Below are positions 17,553 to 27,495 of a stretch of 64,000 bases of DNA, piece after piece. The first letter of the stretch is position 1; the number at the start of each line of letters is the position of its first letter. Position numbers and translations under genes: made by a program. The notes beneath the pieces were generated by a model. The model was not told the origin of the DNA. It saw only the letters and a list, made by a program, of their open reading frames with translations, and did no database searches. This DNA is from Anaerolineaceae bacterium. GTDB lineage: Bacteria > Chloroflexota > Anaerolineae > Anaerolineales > Anaerolineaceae. The stretch spans positions 62,001-126,000 of the forward strand of contig JAENZI010000005.1 of the NCBI GenBank assembly GCA_016841365.1. The letters run 5' to 3'.

Positions 17553-17930
17553 ATCATTCTTCCAAATCAAAAATCACAATAATAAATAACGGATTCCCCT
17601 TATCAGAGAACACCTGCAAACCCATTATATATGATTAAATGGCTCTATTTTAACATTTCGACCAAAATATAATAGAATTAAACCAAACCTGATCACAAGG
17701 GGTTGGTTTTTTACAGGTCGAATTTTAATAACCATCATCGCATTATAGCCACCGAATTGTTTAAATCTGTAAATACCATTCCATGCTTCTAAATCGTTCC
17801 TATTGAAATCAGGGATAAATTACTATTGGCTAAAACTTTATGAATTTGATCATCCCTATTACCCATGCCAGTGAGAGATAGATGTTTGTTTTGGGTAATA
17901 AGACAATTATTAGATGAGGAGTAATCCATC
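17553..17930. other. 378-base divergent intergenic region with nested inverted repeats
   Basis: It separates the minus-strand kinase from the plus-strand UspA gene. TTCGACC (17657-17663) pairs with GGTCGAA (17716-17722). Inside this, AACCAAACC (17681-17689) pairs imperfectly with GGTTGGTT (17701-17708), followed by a T run to 17712. This reads as a terminator-like structure on the plus strand with no gene before it, or as an operator. TTACCC (about 17850) and GGGTAA (about 17896) form another loose dyad just upstream of the UspA gene. Confidence 0.4.
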
Positions 17931-18890
17931 ATGCTAGAACATATTTTACTTCCATTGGATGGATCGACGCTGGCAGAAAGTGTCCTGCCCCATGCCATTG
18001 CCTTAACCGCTGCATTCAAATCTAAACTAACCTTATTGCGGGTCGTGTATGCAGAACCACAAAATAATCAACGCGGCATTGTCAACCCCATTGATTGGCA
18101 AATCAGAAAGTCAGAAGCAGAGGCATACCTGCAGTCTGTGCAATCTCGATTGTCCGACATCGAGATTGATTCTGATATCCGCATTCTTGAAGGAAAACCT
18201 GCCGATCAAATCGTTGAGTTTGCCAACAATGAAAAGGTAGACCTTGTGCTGCTTACCAGTCATGGTAAAAGCGGACCATCTGCCTGGAACATCAACAGCA
18301 CAGTGCAGAAAGTCTTGTTGCGGACTTTTTCGCCGGTTATGCTCATCCGGGCTTACATGCAGAAAACAACGGAGTTACAAGGCTTGAGCTATGAGCGTTT
18401 GCTTATCCCGTTGGACGGATCCAAACGGGCTGAATGTATTTTGCCAATGGCAAAAGCAATTTGCAAAGCGCATGGGTCAAAAGTCTTCCTCATTCACATC
18501 ATTGAAGAACCAAAACTCCCACGCCAGACACCGTTAAGTGAAGATGTTATCACACTGGTAGACACACTCAGGATGGTCAATACAGAGGAAGCAGAGAAGT
18601 ACCTTAAAGGTGTTGAGCAACAATTTGAGGATATTCAGGTTGAATCCATCATAGAAAGTTCGGAAAAACCAACGGTAACCATGCATGATATTGTAGACCG
18701 TGAGAATATAGACCTCGTTTTGATGAGTGCACACGGATATTCTGGTGAAAACCGATGGCCGTATGGAAAGTTCGCCCTGAATTTTATTGTATATGGCACG
18801 ACACCACTATTCATCGTGCAAGACTTAAGCAGAGATGAATTGGAAAAATCCATCGCTGAAAAATACGCAGAACAAACGAAGGGACATTAA
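17931..18890 (+). CDS. Tandem-domain universal stress protein (UspA family)
   Basis: 319 residues with two UspA folds, about 1-145 and 158-300. Each starts with the family strand (HILLPLDGS and RLLIPLDGS). Each ends with a nucleotide-binding-like loop (HGKSGPSAW and HGYSGENRW) followed by the final strand. The loops resemble the G-x2-G-x9-G pattern of ATP-binding Usp proteins but are not exact. It is cytoplasmic, with no transmembrane span. The glucan synthase gene starts three bases after its stop, so the two are almost certainly co-transcribed and translationally coupled. A GAGGAG site precedes the ATG. Confidence 0.9.
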   Translation: MLEHILLPLDGSTLAESVLPHAIALTAAFKSKLTLLRVVYAEPQNNQRGIVNPIDWQIRKSEAEAYLQSVQSRLSDIEIDSDIRILEGKPADQIVEFANNEKVDLVLLTSHGKSGPSAWNINSTVQKVLLRTFSPVMLIRAYMQKTTELQGLSYERLLIPLDGSKRAECILPMAKAICKAHGSKVFLIHIIEEPKLPRQTPLSEDVITLVDTLRMVNTEEAEKYLKGVEQQFEDIQVESIIESSEKPTVTMHDIVDRENIDLVLMSAHGYSGENRWPYGKFALNFIVYGTTPLFIVQDLSRDELEKSIAEKYAEQTKGH

Positions 18891-18893
18891 CGC

Positions 18894-21800
18894 ATGGTGG
18901 ATGTTTCATCAAACAACCATTATTCAAAGATGAAACTGGATGAGGTTATAGAAGAAATTTTACATATTAACAAATCCCATCCTGTAAAATCTGCTGGTTA
19001 CAGTATCGTTAGCAATATAAAAAAACATGGCGATAAGCTTGAAACAGCTCATGAATTTCTTGTCAGCCTATCTGGGAAGAAAAAATTGGCTTCCAGTGGT
19101 GTGGAATGGTTTTTAGATAACTATTACGCCATCCAGGAAGCTGTTGAATTAATTCAAGACGACCTACCGCGAGATTATTTTGGAAAACTGCCAGCGATTG
19201 GATCAGATCAGCCTATGCCACGAGCATATCTGATTGCAAGAGCGATCGTTGCGCATTATGAAGTAGAAGTCGTACAAGATGATCTAAACGACTTCCTAAA
19301 TGCCTTACAATCTCAGCTCCCTCTCAAAATGAGCGAACTTTGGGCACTTCCCTTATTTTTACGCTTGGCACTGATTGAAGTTCTGGCCGGCACGATTTTT
19401 GAGCTAATTGATGACAAGGATTCAAAAATTACCACAGATCATGTCAAATTTTCATCAATCGACTCAGATGAGATCGTCGCCCGGTCTCTTCGCACGCTTA
19501 TCTTGTTTGATCGAATTGATTGGAGATCCTTTTTTGAAGATCATTCAATTGTAGAGCAAATCCTGCGAAAAGATCCTGCGAATGTTTATGCAAATATGGA
19601 TTTTGATACTCGCGATGAATTCCGCAAGAAGATCGAGTTTCTTGCCAATCATTCGGAAACTACTGAAGAAGAAATTGCTCAGATTGTCTTAACTTTAGCG
19701 GAGCAAAACAGTGGAAAACATAAAAAAGAAGCGCATGTCGGCTTTTATTTGGTTGATAAGGGTGAGGAACAATTAAAAACTGAAATAAATTTCTCAGGAT
19801 CATATTCTGACAGATTAAAGGATTTATTCTTTTCTCACAATGTTCTGTTCTATTTGGGTGGCATTACATTACTCACATTATTGGTAACTGTGGGATTAAC
19901 ATCCGTCAGCAGCATATTTTTAACGAAAACCTGGCAGAGGATTTTCATTGCCATCATCAGCATTCTCCCCGCCTCAAGTGTTGCCGTCAACCTGCTTAAT
20001 TCAATCCTAACAGCCGCACTCCCGCCTCGGCTTTTGCCAAAAATGGATTTCAGCAAACGCATCCCAAAAGAATTTAGAACCATGCTTGTTGTGCCTGCAT
20101 TGCTGGCAAATGAGGATGATATAAATTTTTTATTGCGCCAACTTGAGCTGCATTATCTCGCCAATAAAGACCGCAACCTTGGTTTTGCATTGCTTTCTGA
20201 TTTTGGCGATGCACCACAAGAGATGATGCCCGAAGATGGAATCCTTTTGGAAAAAATCATCAACGGCATCAACGCATTGAATCAACGCTATCGAGGTGAC
20301 CAGGGAAGACGTCCATTTTACCTGTTCCATCGTCGGCGGCAGTGGAATCCGCAAGAATATTGTTGGCTCGGTTGGGAACGGAAACGCGGTAAACTTGCTG
20401 ACTTTAACCGCTTTATCCTTGAAGGATTTACAGATAGCTTTGACACAATTATTGGGGAAGTTGAATTTGTTAAATCGACAAAATTTGTGATCACTGTGGA
20501 CTCCGATACAATCGTGCCGCGCGATAGTGCCAATGCACTCATCGCAACCTTAGCTCACCCGCTTAACCAAGCAGAATTTGACGAAAATACCGGCAAAGTG
20601 GTCAGCGGTTACACAATTTTGCAGCCCCGCACTGAAGTAAAACCAACCAGTGTGAACAGAACATTTTTTACACACGTTTTCGCTGGGGATTTGGGGCTGG
20701 ATCTTTACACCCGGGCAGTTTCTGATGTCTATCAAGACCTTTTTGCCGAGGGAATCTTCGTCGGCAAAGGGATTTATGATGTCGCCGCTTTCCATCGAAG
20801 CATTGCTGGAAAGGTGCCAAATAACGCCCTTCTCAGTCACGATCTTTTTGAGGGTTTACAAGGTAGAGCAGCCCTGGTGACGGACATCATCTTTTTTGAG
20901 GAGTATCCACCCAACTATGCCAGTCAGATTCAACGGAAACATCGCTGGGTGCGTGGAGATTGGCAATTGTTACCCTGGTTATTCCCTAAAGTGCCGGCGG
21001 CGGCAAATAAAAAGATAAAGAATACATTCGATGCGATTGATTTATGGAAGATATTTGACAATCTTAGGCGCAGCTTGCTTGAGCCAGCTTTCCTTGCTGC
21101 TTTTGTGCTTGGATGGATGATGTTCAAAAAGGACGCCTGGATTTGGACACTTTTGATATTTTTCATTTCCGCGTTTCCACTCTTCTATAACATTGTAGCA
21201 GCTTTGTCCTCGCGGATCATCTTAGGCGCAAAAACATACCTGATATCAAATATCTGGACCGCTTTCTTGCGGTGGTTATTATGGCTGGTCTTTTTGCCAT
21301 ATGAAGCACTTCTGATGTTCGATGCGATTGTTACCACACTCATCCGTGTCTTCATTAGCCATAAACGGTTGCTACAATGGCAAACCGCTGCACATACCAT
21401 TCGATTATTCGGCAAACAGCATAAAATAGGAATTTTTTGGCAAAAGATGATTGGCGCACCACTTATCACGGCTCTGATTGGTGTGGTGCTGGTTTTGATC
21501 GATCCTTCAGCGTATTATTGCTGCATTCCATTATTGTTAATGTGGATAATTTCTCCCCAAATTGCTTACTGGATTAGCTTAGCGCCAGATAAAAAAGCGA
21601 TGAATGACCTGCCCGAGGCAGATTTACAGCGGTTGAGAGGTATTGCTCGGCGAACGTGGCTTTATTTTGAAAGATTTATCGGTCCTGAAGATCACTGGCT
21701 GCCTCCAGATCACTATCAACAGGATCCAAAAGGAACGGTGGCACATCGCACCTCCCCCACTAATATCGGCTTGATGCTTCTTTCAACGGCATCCGCATAT

Positions 21801-24800
21801 GATTTCGGTTATATCGGCATTCTGGACTACATCTATCGGTTGAATTATTCCTTTGAAACCCTTGATGAATTAGAAAAATATCGTGGTCATTTATTGAATT
21901 GGTATGACACCACAACGCTCGGTACCCTCACACCCAGGTATGTTTCAACCGTCGATAGCGGTAATTTTGCCACATCCTTGATTGGTCTATATCAGGCATT
22001 AAAAGATCTTAATAATGATAATATCTGTCCTGACATTTTATTTTCAGGGATCTATGACACATTGTTCGTCTTTTGTGAGGTCATCGGGGAATTGAACAGC
22101 GGGACATTGGTTGAGTTTGTTCAACCCCTAATGGATCACTGCCGTAATGTTCAGGAGGATATCAAAGATAGGCGATTGAAGGACACACCTAAGCTAGAAC
22201 TTCTATCAGGCTTTCAAGAGCGTTTGTCCGAACCGATGAACCTGCTGATCAAAGAGATCTTAAACAAAGATCATGCCGTTGAGAAAGTCAAACTACAAGA
22301 GCTCCGCTATTGGTCTGAGGCAATATTTCAACAATCAGCTAACTTTCAGCGCCAAATAGAAATGCTTACCCCCTGGGCGGATGCCTGGCAGCATCGTCCT
22401 GACTTTTTTGACCAGATTGAAAGTGATGAATGGCGAAATATCTTTGCAAAATGGTATGAAGATGTTTCACTGCAAATGCCCATTTCTCAAATTCCTGACA
22501 TGTGCCAGGAGACGAAGGACAAAATTAAAGAAGTTCGTGACCAAACTGAAATTCCAGGTTTATCCTCATTGACAGAAAAACAGGTGCATGAATTTAATGA
22601 GTGGCTCGACATTTTTGTGAAAGCATTGGAGGAATCAAAAGCAAGTATTGAGAATCTATTAACACAAATTGAACACCTGCTTGAGAAAATTAACTTTTAT
22701 ATTGAACGACATGAATTCGACTTCCTTTACGATCAACAACGAGAGGTGTTCTATTTGGGTTATCAGGTCGGATCAGGACGTCTGGATAAAAATCATTACG
22801 ATTTACTCGCTTCAGAAGCACGGACCGCCAGCCTGTTTGCAATTGCCAAGAATGAGGTCCCAAGATCACATTGGTTGCATATGGGGCGCCCATTTACCAT
22901 TATATCCGGCATTCCTACGCTTATTTCTTGGAACGGCAGCATGTTTGAATACCTCATGCCGAACCTTTTCACCCGCACATACCCTGAAACACTTTTGGAT
23001 GAAACCAGCCAGGGTGTCGTTAAAGCTCAAATTGAATATGCAAAGAAGCAAAATGTTCCTTGGGGGATCTCAGAATCCAGTTATTACCGCTTTGACAACG
23101 CACAAAATTATCAGTACCAGGGGTTCGGTGTGCCTGGCTTAGGCCGGAAACGCGGTTTAGCGGATGATCTTGTGATTGCACCATATGCATCATTGATTGC
23201 TGTAGGTGTAGACCCTTATGCAGTGCTTGAAAATCTTGATTCCCTCAAAGAAGAAGGTGCTTTAGGGCAGTTTGGTTTCTTCGAATCCATCGACTACACC
23301 GCTTCACGGCTGCCAGTTGGCAAGGACAAAGCGGTAATTAAATCCTATATGGCACATCATCAGGGCATGATTATGCTTGCTCTCTCTAACTTCCTCAACC
23401 CACGCACCATTGTCGACCGAGTTCATGCAGATCCGTTGATACAAAGTACCGAACTGCTCCTGCAGGAACAAATTCCACAGGCGGAATCACAAAAACCAAC
23501 CACCGATCAAAAGATCACAACGCGTGGCATTGATGCGGAGCAAGTGAACACAAGCCCCTGGGTCATTGATCAAAACCTACCCAATCATGCTGTTCATGTG
23601 CTATCAAACAGCGATCTGCGTTTGATGATGACGGATACTGGCAGCGGTTATCTAGCTTGGAAGGATATTGCCCTCACACGTTGGCGTGAAGATGCAACAT
23701 TGGATGCTTGGGGAATCTGGTTCTACCTGCAGAATTTGAAGGATGGGCGCACCTGGTCAATCGGTAAACGACCTGTTGACGGGCAGCCACAGGAGTATCG
23801 CGTTGTATTTTCTCCACACATGACTGAAATCAGGCATGTTTCTGACGATATTCGGGTAATCATGCAAACAACAATTTCTTCTAACGATGATGTCTGTTTA
23901 CATAAAATTACATTCACGAACCAATCGAATGAAGAAAAATATTACCGAATTTTGAGCTACGGCGAAGTGGTTTTAGCACCGCTGTCCACCGACCGCCAGC
24001 ATCCAGCCTTCAATAAAATGTTTATTGAGAGCGAGTTCATTGATGAGATAAACATGCTTTATTTTCAGCGGAGAAAGCGATCATCAGAAGAAGAACCGCT
24101 TGCTATGGCGCATTTTATCTATGATGACAATAAGGATGAAATCGAATATGAAGGCGATCGGGAAAAATTTATTGGGCGCGGGCATGACTTTTCCAATCCT
24201 CTTGTCCTTTCCAAGAAAAAATCATTGAGCGGGACGGTTGGGATTACGCTTGATCCAATTTTCTCGATTGGAAAACGATTGAGACTGTTACCAAATCAAT
24301 CAAAAACCATAACTTACATGACATTAGCCGCAGAAAATAAGGAAAAAGCTAAGTCGATTGCCAGAAAATATAGCAATTCCCACAGAATTGATAATGCTTT
24401 TGCTGCCGCTCAATCACAAACCGAAAAACTTTTACGTTCGCTTGATTTAGACAGCCAAAAATTGTCAAAATTCCAGGCGTTGTTATCGCACATCATCTAT
24501 CCAACCCCAAGACTACGCTCAGCACCCGAACTGCTCAGGGATAATGTTCTTAGTCAATCGGGTCTGTGGTCCTTTGGCATTTCCGGTGATTACCCCATCC
24601 TGCTCGCGATGATTGACCGGGAGGATGATGTCTCACCCTTACAAGAACTTTTAATGGCGCATACCTACTGGCGGAAGTTGGGTTTGAAAATTGATTTGGT
24701 GATTTTAAACACAAAAGATACTGGTTATACCAATGAATTGAATGAGCGAATCCACCAGGCGATCAATGTGATGGATAGCCAAAGTTGGGTTAATCAGCGG

Positions 24801-27446
24801 GGCGGTATTTTTGTGGTCACTGCAAATCAAATCAATCAAGAAGCTTTAACCTTGATCAAAACATCTGCCAGGGTGGTGATAGATTTGAGAGATCAGAATA
24901 TTGATCGTCGTTTGAGTCATGCAAAATCCACTGAACCAAGCCTTCCGTTGTTTGTCCCGTCAGAACCTGACAAGGACTTCTCGACTGGCGAGACCGTTTC
25001 GCGCCCTGAGAACCTGATTTTAGATAATGGGATTGGCGGGTTTACGCCTGATGGAAAAGAATATCAGATCTTCATAAAAAATTACCACGCTACACTTAAG
25101 GGTGAGGGTCAGATCACACCTGCACCATGGATCAATGTTATTGCCAATGAGCAGTTTGGCTGTCTGATAAACGAATCGGGCGGTGGGTATACATGGTCAC
25201 AGAATAGCGGTGAAAATCGCCTGACACCCTGGACAAATGATCCTGTGTCCGATCCATCTGGTGAAACGCTTTATCTGAGAGATGAACTGACAGGCAAAAT
25301 TTGGTCACCAACGCCCTACCCATCTGGAGAAAGCGCTAACTACCTCATCCGGCATGGACAAGGTTACAGCATTTTCCAATCCCACAACCAGGGTTTTGAG
25401 CAGAAACTGAGTGTGTTCGTCGACCCAAACTCGCTAGTCAAGATCATTAAATTGACCTTGACGAACAAAACTGAAGAATCACGCCGTATAACTGCCACAT
25501 ACTTTGCAGAGTGGGTTTTAGGACCTGATCGTGAAAACACAAAATTGTACATCCTTCCAACTTTTGATGATCACACTGGCACACTGCTGGCAAGAAATTC
25601 CTACAGTGCAGAATTTTCTGAGCAGGTCGCTTTTCTAACCAGCAACCTTCCAGTGCATGGCCTTACAACTGATCGTCGAGAATTCTTAGGTTTCCCAGGC
25701 AATCGGCATGCGCCTGCTGGATTGAAGCGAATTGGTCTTTCAGGAAAGGTCGAAGCAGGACAAGATCCTTGTGCTGCACTTCAAACACACCTGAATTTCA
25801 GCCCTGGCGAAGAAAAAACGGTTATTTTTGTGCTGGGTCAGGGCGAAAACCATGCAGAAGCCGTCAAGCTTGCAGGGGAGTTTGCTGATGATAATCAGGC
25901 TGAGGAAAGCCTGAATAATGCGATTCAAATGTGGGAGGATCACCTGAGAACCATTGAAGTTGAAACACCTGATCGGGCACTGAACATCGTTTTAAATCGC
26001 TGGCTTCAATACCAGGCATTGAGCTGTAGGATTTGGGGAAGATCGGCTTTTTATCAATCCAGCGGCGCTTATGGGTTTAGAGATCAGTTGCAAGATGTCA
26101 CATCCCTTCTGGCTCATCAACCAGAGATTGCCCGTGAGCACATTCTGAGGGCTGCCCATCATCAGTTTGATGCGGGTGATGTGTTGCACTGGTGGCACCC
26201 GCCCTCTGGAAGAGGTGTCCGCACGCGGATCTCAGATGATCTCTTGTGGCTGGTCTATGTTACAGCGGAATACGTCTTTAAAACCGGCGATATAAGTATC
26301 CTTGATGAACAGGTTCCCTTCAAATTGGGTGAACCGCTCAAAGAAGAAGAGGAAGAGCGCTATGCTCATTATGAAACCAGCAATACAACAAAGACACTGT
26401 TTGAACATTGCCGGCGAGCCTTGGAAAAAGGCGACACACAGGGTCCGCATGGACTCCCCCTGATTGGGAGCGGTGATTGGAACGATGGTATGAACCGTGT
26501 GGGCATTGGCGGAAAGGGAGAGAGCGTCTGGCTAGGATGGTTTGTCTATGAAAACCTTAAACGGTTTGCAAAACTATGCGAAATCCAAGGAAATGATAAA
26601 CTTGCCCAACAGCACATGGATCGGGCAGAAGCACTCAAAGAAAAAATAAACCAGGTTGCATGGGACAACGAGTGGTTCTTACGAGCCTATTATGATGATG
26701 GCACCCTGCTTGGCTCGCATAATAATGATGAATGTCAGATCGATTCTCTGCCGCAATCTTGGGCGGTTCTCACTCAAGGCGCTCCAGAAAACCGCCAGCG
26801 AGAAGCACTTGATGCTATTGAAAAACACCTTGTGCAGCGTGACGCACCATTGATCCGTCTGTTTACGCCCCCATTTGATGAAACAGAAAAGGACCCTGGC
26901 TATATCAAAGGTTACCCCCCTGGCATCCGTGAAAATGGCGGCCAATATACCCATGCAGCCATTTGGGCTGTGTGGGCGCTGACAGAGTTGGGTTTGGGTA
27001 ACAAAGCCTACGAGCAATTCAATATTCTCAACCCAGCAACGCACAGCATGAACATCGAGGAGGCAAACAAGTATAAAGTTGAACCCTATGTCGTTGCTGC
27101 AGATATTTATAGCACCCCGCCATTCATCGGTCGGGGTGGATGGACGTGGTATACAGGCTCATCCGGTTGGCTTTATAGATTAGGGACAGAGGCAATCCTC
27201 GGCTTTAAGCTGCTGGGAGATCATTTCACAATTGATCCTTGCATCCCTCATGCTTGGGATGTATTTCATTTGACCTTCCGTAAAAACGGATGTACCTATG
27301 AAATTGTGGTTAAGAACCCGGAGCATGTTGAAAATGGTGTTAAGCACATTCAACTTGATGGTGAGATCGTAGATAACCATATGATTCCCATCCTTCAGGA
27401 CCAATCCACCCATACTGTCACAGTGTTCATGGGCGCAGATGCGTGA
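18894..27446 (+). CDS. Cyclic beta-1,2-glucan synthase (GT84 plus GH94 modules)
   Basis: 2850 residues, close to Brucella Cgs and rhizobial NdvB. Order of parts: N-terminal cytoplasmic region (1-300); membrane spans near 314-377; GT84 glycosyltransferase with DSDTIVP near 535 and QIQRKHRWVRGDW near 675; more spans at about 727-896; a glucoamylase-like cyclisation module with YMAHHQGMIM near 1485; and C-terminal GH94 phosphorylase-type modules including GSGDWNDGMN near 2525, whose Asp is the general acid of the family. It polymerises UDP-glucose into beta-1,2-glucan, trims it by phosphorolysis and closes the ring. It is coupled to the UspA gene upstream. No glucan exporter (NdvA/Cgt-like ABC ATPase) is adjacent. 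Confidence 0.9.
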   Translation: MVDVSSNNHYSKMKLDEVIEEILHINKSHPVKSAGYSIVSNIKKHGDKLETAHEFLVSLSGKKKLASSGVEWFLDNYYAIQEAVELIQDDLPRDYFGKLPAIGSDQPMPRAYLIARAIVAHYEVEVVQDDLNDFLNALQSQLPLKMSELWALPLFLRLALIEVLAGTIFELIDDKDSKITTDHVKFSSIDSDEIVARSLRTLILFDRIDWRSFFEDHSIVEQILRKDPANVYANMDFDTRDEFRKKIEFLANHSETTEEEIAQIVLTLAEQNSGKHKKEAHVGFYLVDKGEEQLKTEINFSGSYSDRLKDLFFSHNVLFYLGGITLLTLLVTVGLTSVSSIFLTKTWQRIFIAIISILPASSVAVNLLNSILTAALPPRLLPKMDFSKRIPKEFRTMLVVPALLANEDDINFLLRQLELHYLANKDRNLGFALLSDFGDAPQEMMPEDGILLEKIINGINALNQRYRGDQGRRPFYLFHRRRQWNPQEYCWLGWERKRGKLADFNRFILEGFTDSFDTIIGEVEFVKSTKFVITVDSDTIVPRDSANALIATLAHPLNQAEFDENTGKVVSGYTILQPRTEVKPTSVNRTFFTHVFAGDLGLDLYTRAVSDVYQDLFAEGIFVGKGIYDVAAFHRSIAGKVPNNALLSHDLFEGLQGRAALVTDIIFFEEYPPNYASQIQRKHRWVRGDWQLLPWLFPKVPAAANKKIKNTFDAIDLWKIFDNLRRSLLEPAFLAAFVLGWMMFKKDAWIWTLLIFFISAFPLFYNIVAALSSRIILGAKTYLISNIWTAFLRWLLWLVFLPYEALLMFDAIVTTLIRVFISHKRLLQWQTAAHTIRLFGKQHKIGIFWQKMIGAPLITALIGVVLVLIDPSAYYCCIPLLLMWIISPQIAYWISLAPDKKAMNDLPEADLQRLRGIARRTWLYFERFIGPEDHWLPPDHYQQDPKGTVAHRTSPTNIGLMLLSTASAYDFGYIGILDYIYRLNYSFETLDELEKYRGHLLNWYDTTTLGTLTPRYVSTVDSGNFATSLIGLYQALKDLNNDNICPDILFSGIYDTLFVFCEVIGELNSGTLVEFVQPLMDHCRNVQEDIKDRRLKDTPKLELLSGFQERLSEPMNLLIKEILNKDHAVEKVKLQELRYWSEAIFQQSANFQRQIEMLTPWADAWQHRPDFFDQIESDEWRNIFAKWYEDVSLQMPISQIPDMCQETKDKIKEVRDQTEIPGLSSLTEKQVHEFNEWLDIFVKALEESKASIENLLTQIEHLLEKINFYIERHEFDFLYDQQREVFYLGYQVGSGRLDKNHYDLLASEARTASLFAIAKNEVPRSHWLHMGRPFTIISGIPTLISWNGSMFEYLMPNLFTRTYPETLLDETSQGVVKAQIEYAKKQNVPWGISESSYYRFDNAQNYQYQGFGVPGLGRKRGLADDLVIAPYASLIAVGVDPYAVLENLDSLKEEGALGQFGFFESIDYTASRLPVGKDKAVIKSYMAHHQGMIMLALSNFLNPRTIVDRVHADPLIQSTELLLQEQIPQAESQKPTTDQKITTRGIDAEQVNTSPWVIDQNLPNHAVHVLSNSDLRLMMTDTGSGYLAWKDIALTRWREDATLDAWGIWFYLQNLKDGRTWSIGKRPVDGQPQEYRVVFSPHMTEIRHVSDDIRVIMQTTISSNDDVCLHKITFTNQSNEEKYYRILSYGEVVLAPLSTDRQHPAFNKMFIESEFIDEINMLYFQRRKRSSEEEPLAMAHFIYDDNKDEIEYEGDREKFIGRGHDFSNPLVLSKKKSLSGTVGITLDPIFSIGKRLRLLPNQSKTITYMTLAAENKEKAKSIARKYSNSHRIDNAFAAAQSQTEKLLRSLDLDSQKLSKFQALLSHIIYPTPRLRSAPELLRDNVLSQSGLWSFGISGDYPILLAMIDREDDVSPLQELLMAHTYWRKLGLKIDLVILNTKDTGYTNELNERIHQAINVMDSQSWVNQRGGIFVVTANQINQEALTLIKTSARVVIDLRDQNIDRRLSHAKSTEPSLPLFVPSEPDKDFSTGETVSRPENLILDNGIGGFTPDGKEYQIFIKNYHATLKGEGQITPAPWINVIANEQFGCLINESGGGYTWSQNSGENRLTPWTNDPVSDPSGETLYLRDELTGKIWSPTPYPSGESANYLIRHGQGYSIFQSHNQGFEQKLSVFVDPNSLVKIIKLTLTNKTEESRRITATYFAEWVLGPDRENTKLYILPTFDDHTGTLLARNSYSAEFSEQVAFLTSNLPVHGLTTDRREFLGFPGNRHAPAGLKRIGLSGKVEAGQDPCAALQTHLNFSPGEEKTVIFVLGQGENHAEAVKLAGEFADDNQAEESLNNAIQMWEDHLRTIEVETPDRALNIVLNRWLQYQALSCRIWGRSAFYQSSGAYGFRDQLQDVTSLLAHQPEIAREHILRAAHHQFDAGDVLHWWHPPSGRGVRTRISDDLLWLVYVTAEYVFKTGDISILDEQVPFKLGEPLKEEEEERYAHYETSNTTKTLFEHCRRALEKGDTQGPHGLPLIGSGDWNDGMNRVGIGGKGESVWLGWFVYENLKRFAKLCEIQGNDKLAQQHMDRAEALKEKINQVAWDNEWFLRAYYDDGTLLGSHNNDECQIDSLPQSWAVLTQGAPENRQREALDAIEKHLVQRDAPLIRLFTPPFDETEKDPGYIKGYPPGIRENGGQYTHAAIWAVWALTELGLGNKAYEQFNILNPATHSMNIEEANKYKVEPYVVAADIYSTPPFIGRGGWTWYTGSSGWLYRLGTEAILGFKLLGDHFTIDPCIPHAWDVFHLTFRKNGCTYEIVVKNPEHVENGVKHIQLDGEIVDNHMIPILQDQSTHTVTVFMGADA

Positions 27447-27495
27447 TGAGTGTGATCCAATCGCAAAAATCTAAAAATGCTGATAAGATTAGCCC

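Noticed and set aside
22669-23142. 157-codon alternative frame inside the glucan synthase gene
   Set aside because: It lies in a conserved coding part of the synthase and has no motif or ribosome site of its own.
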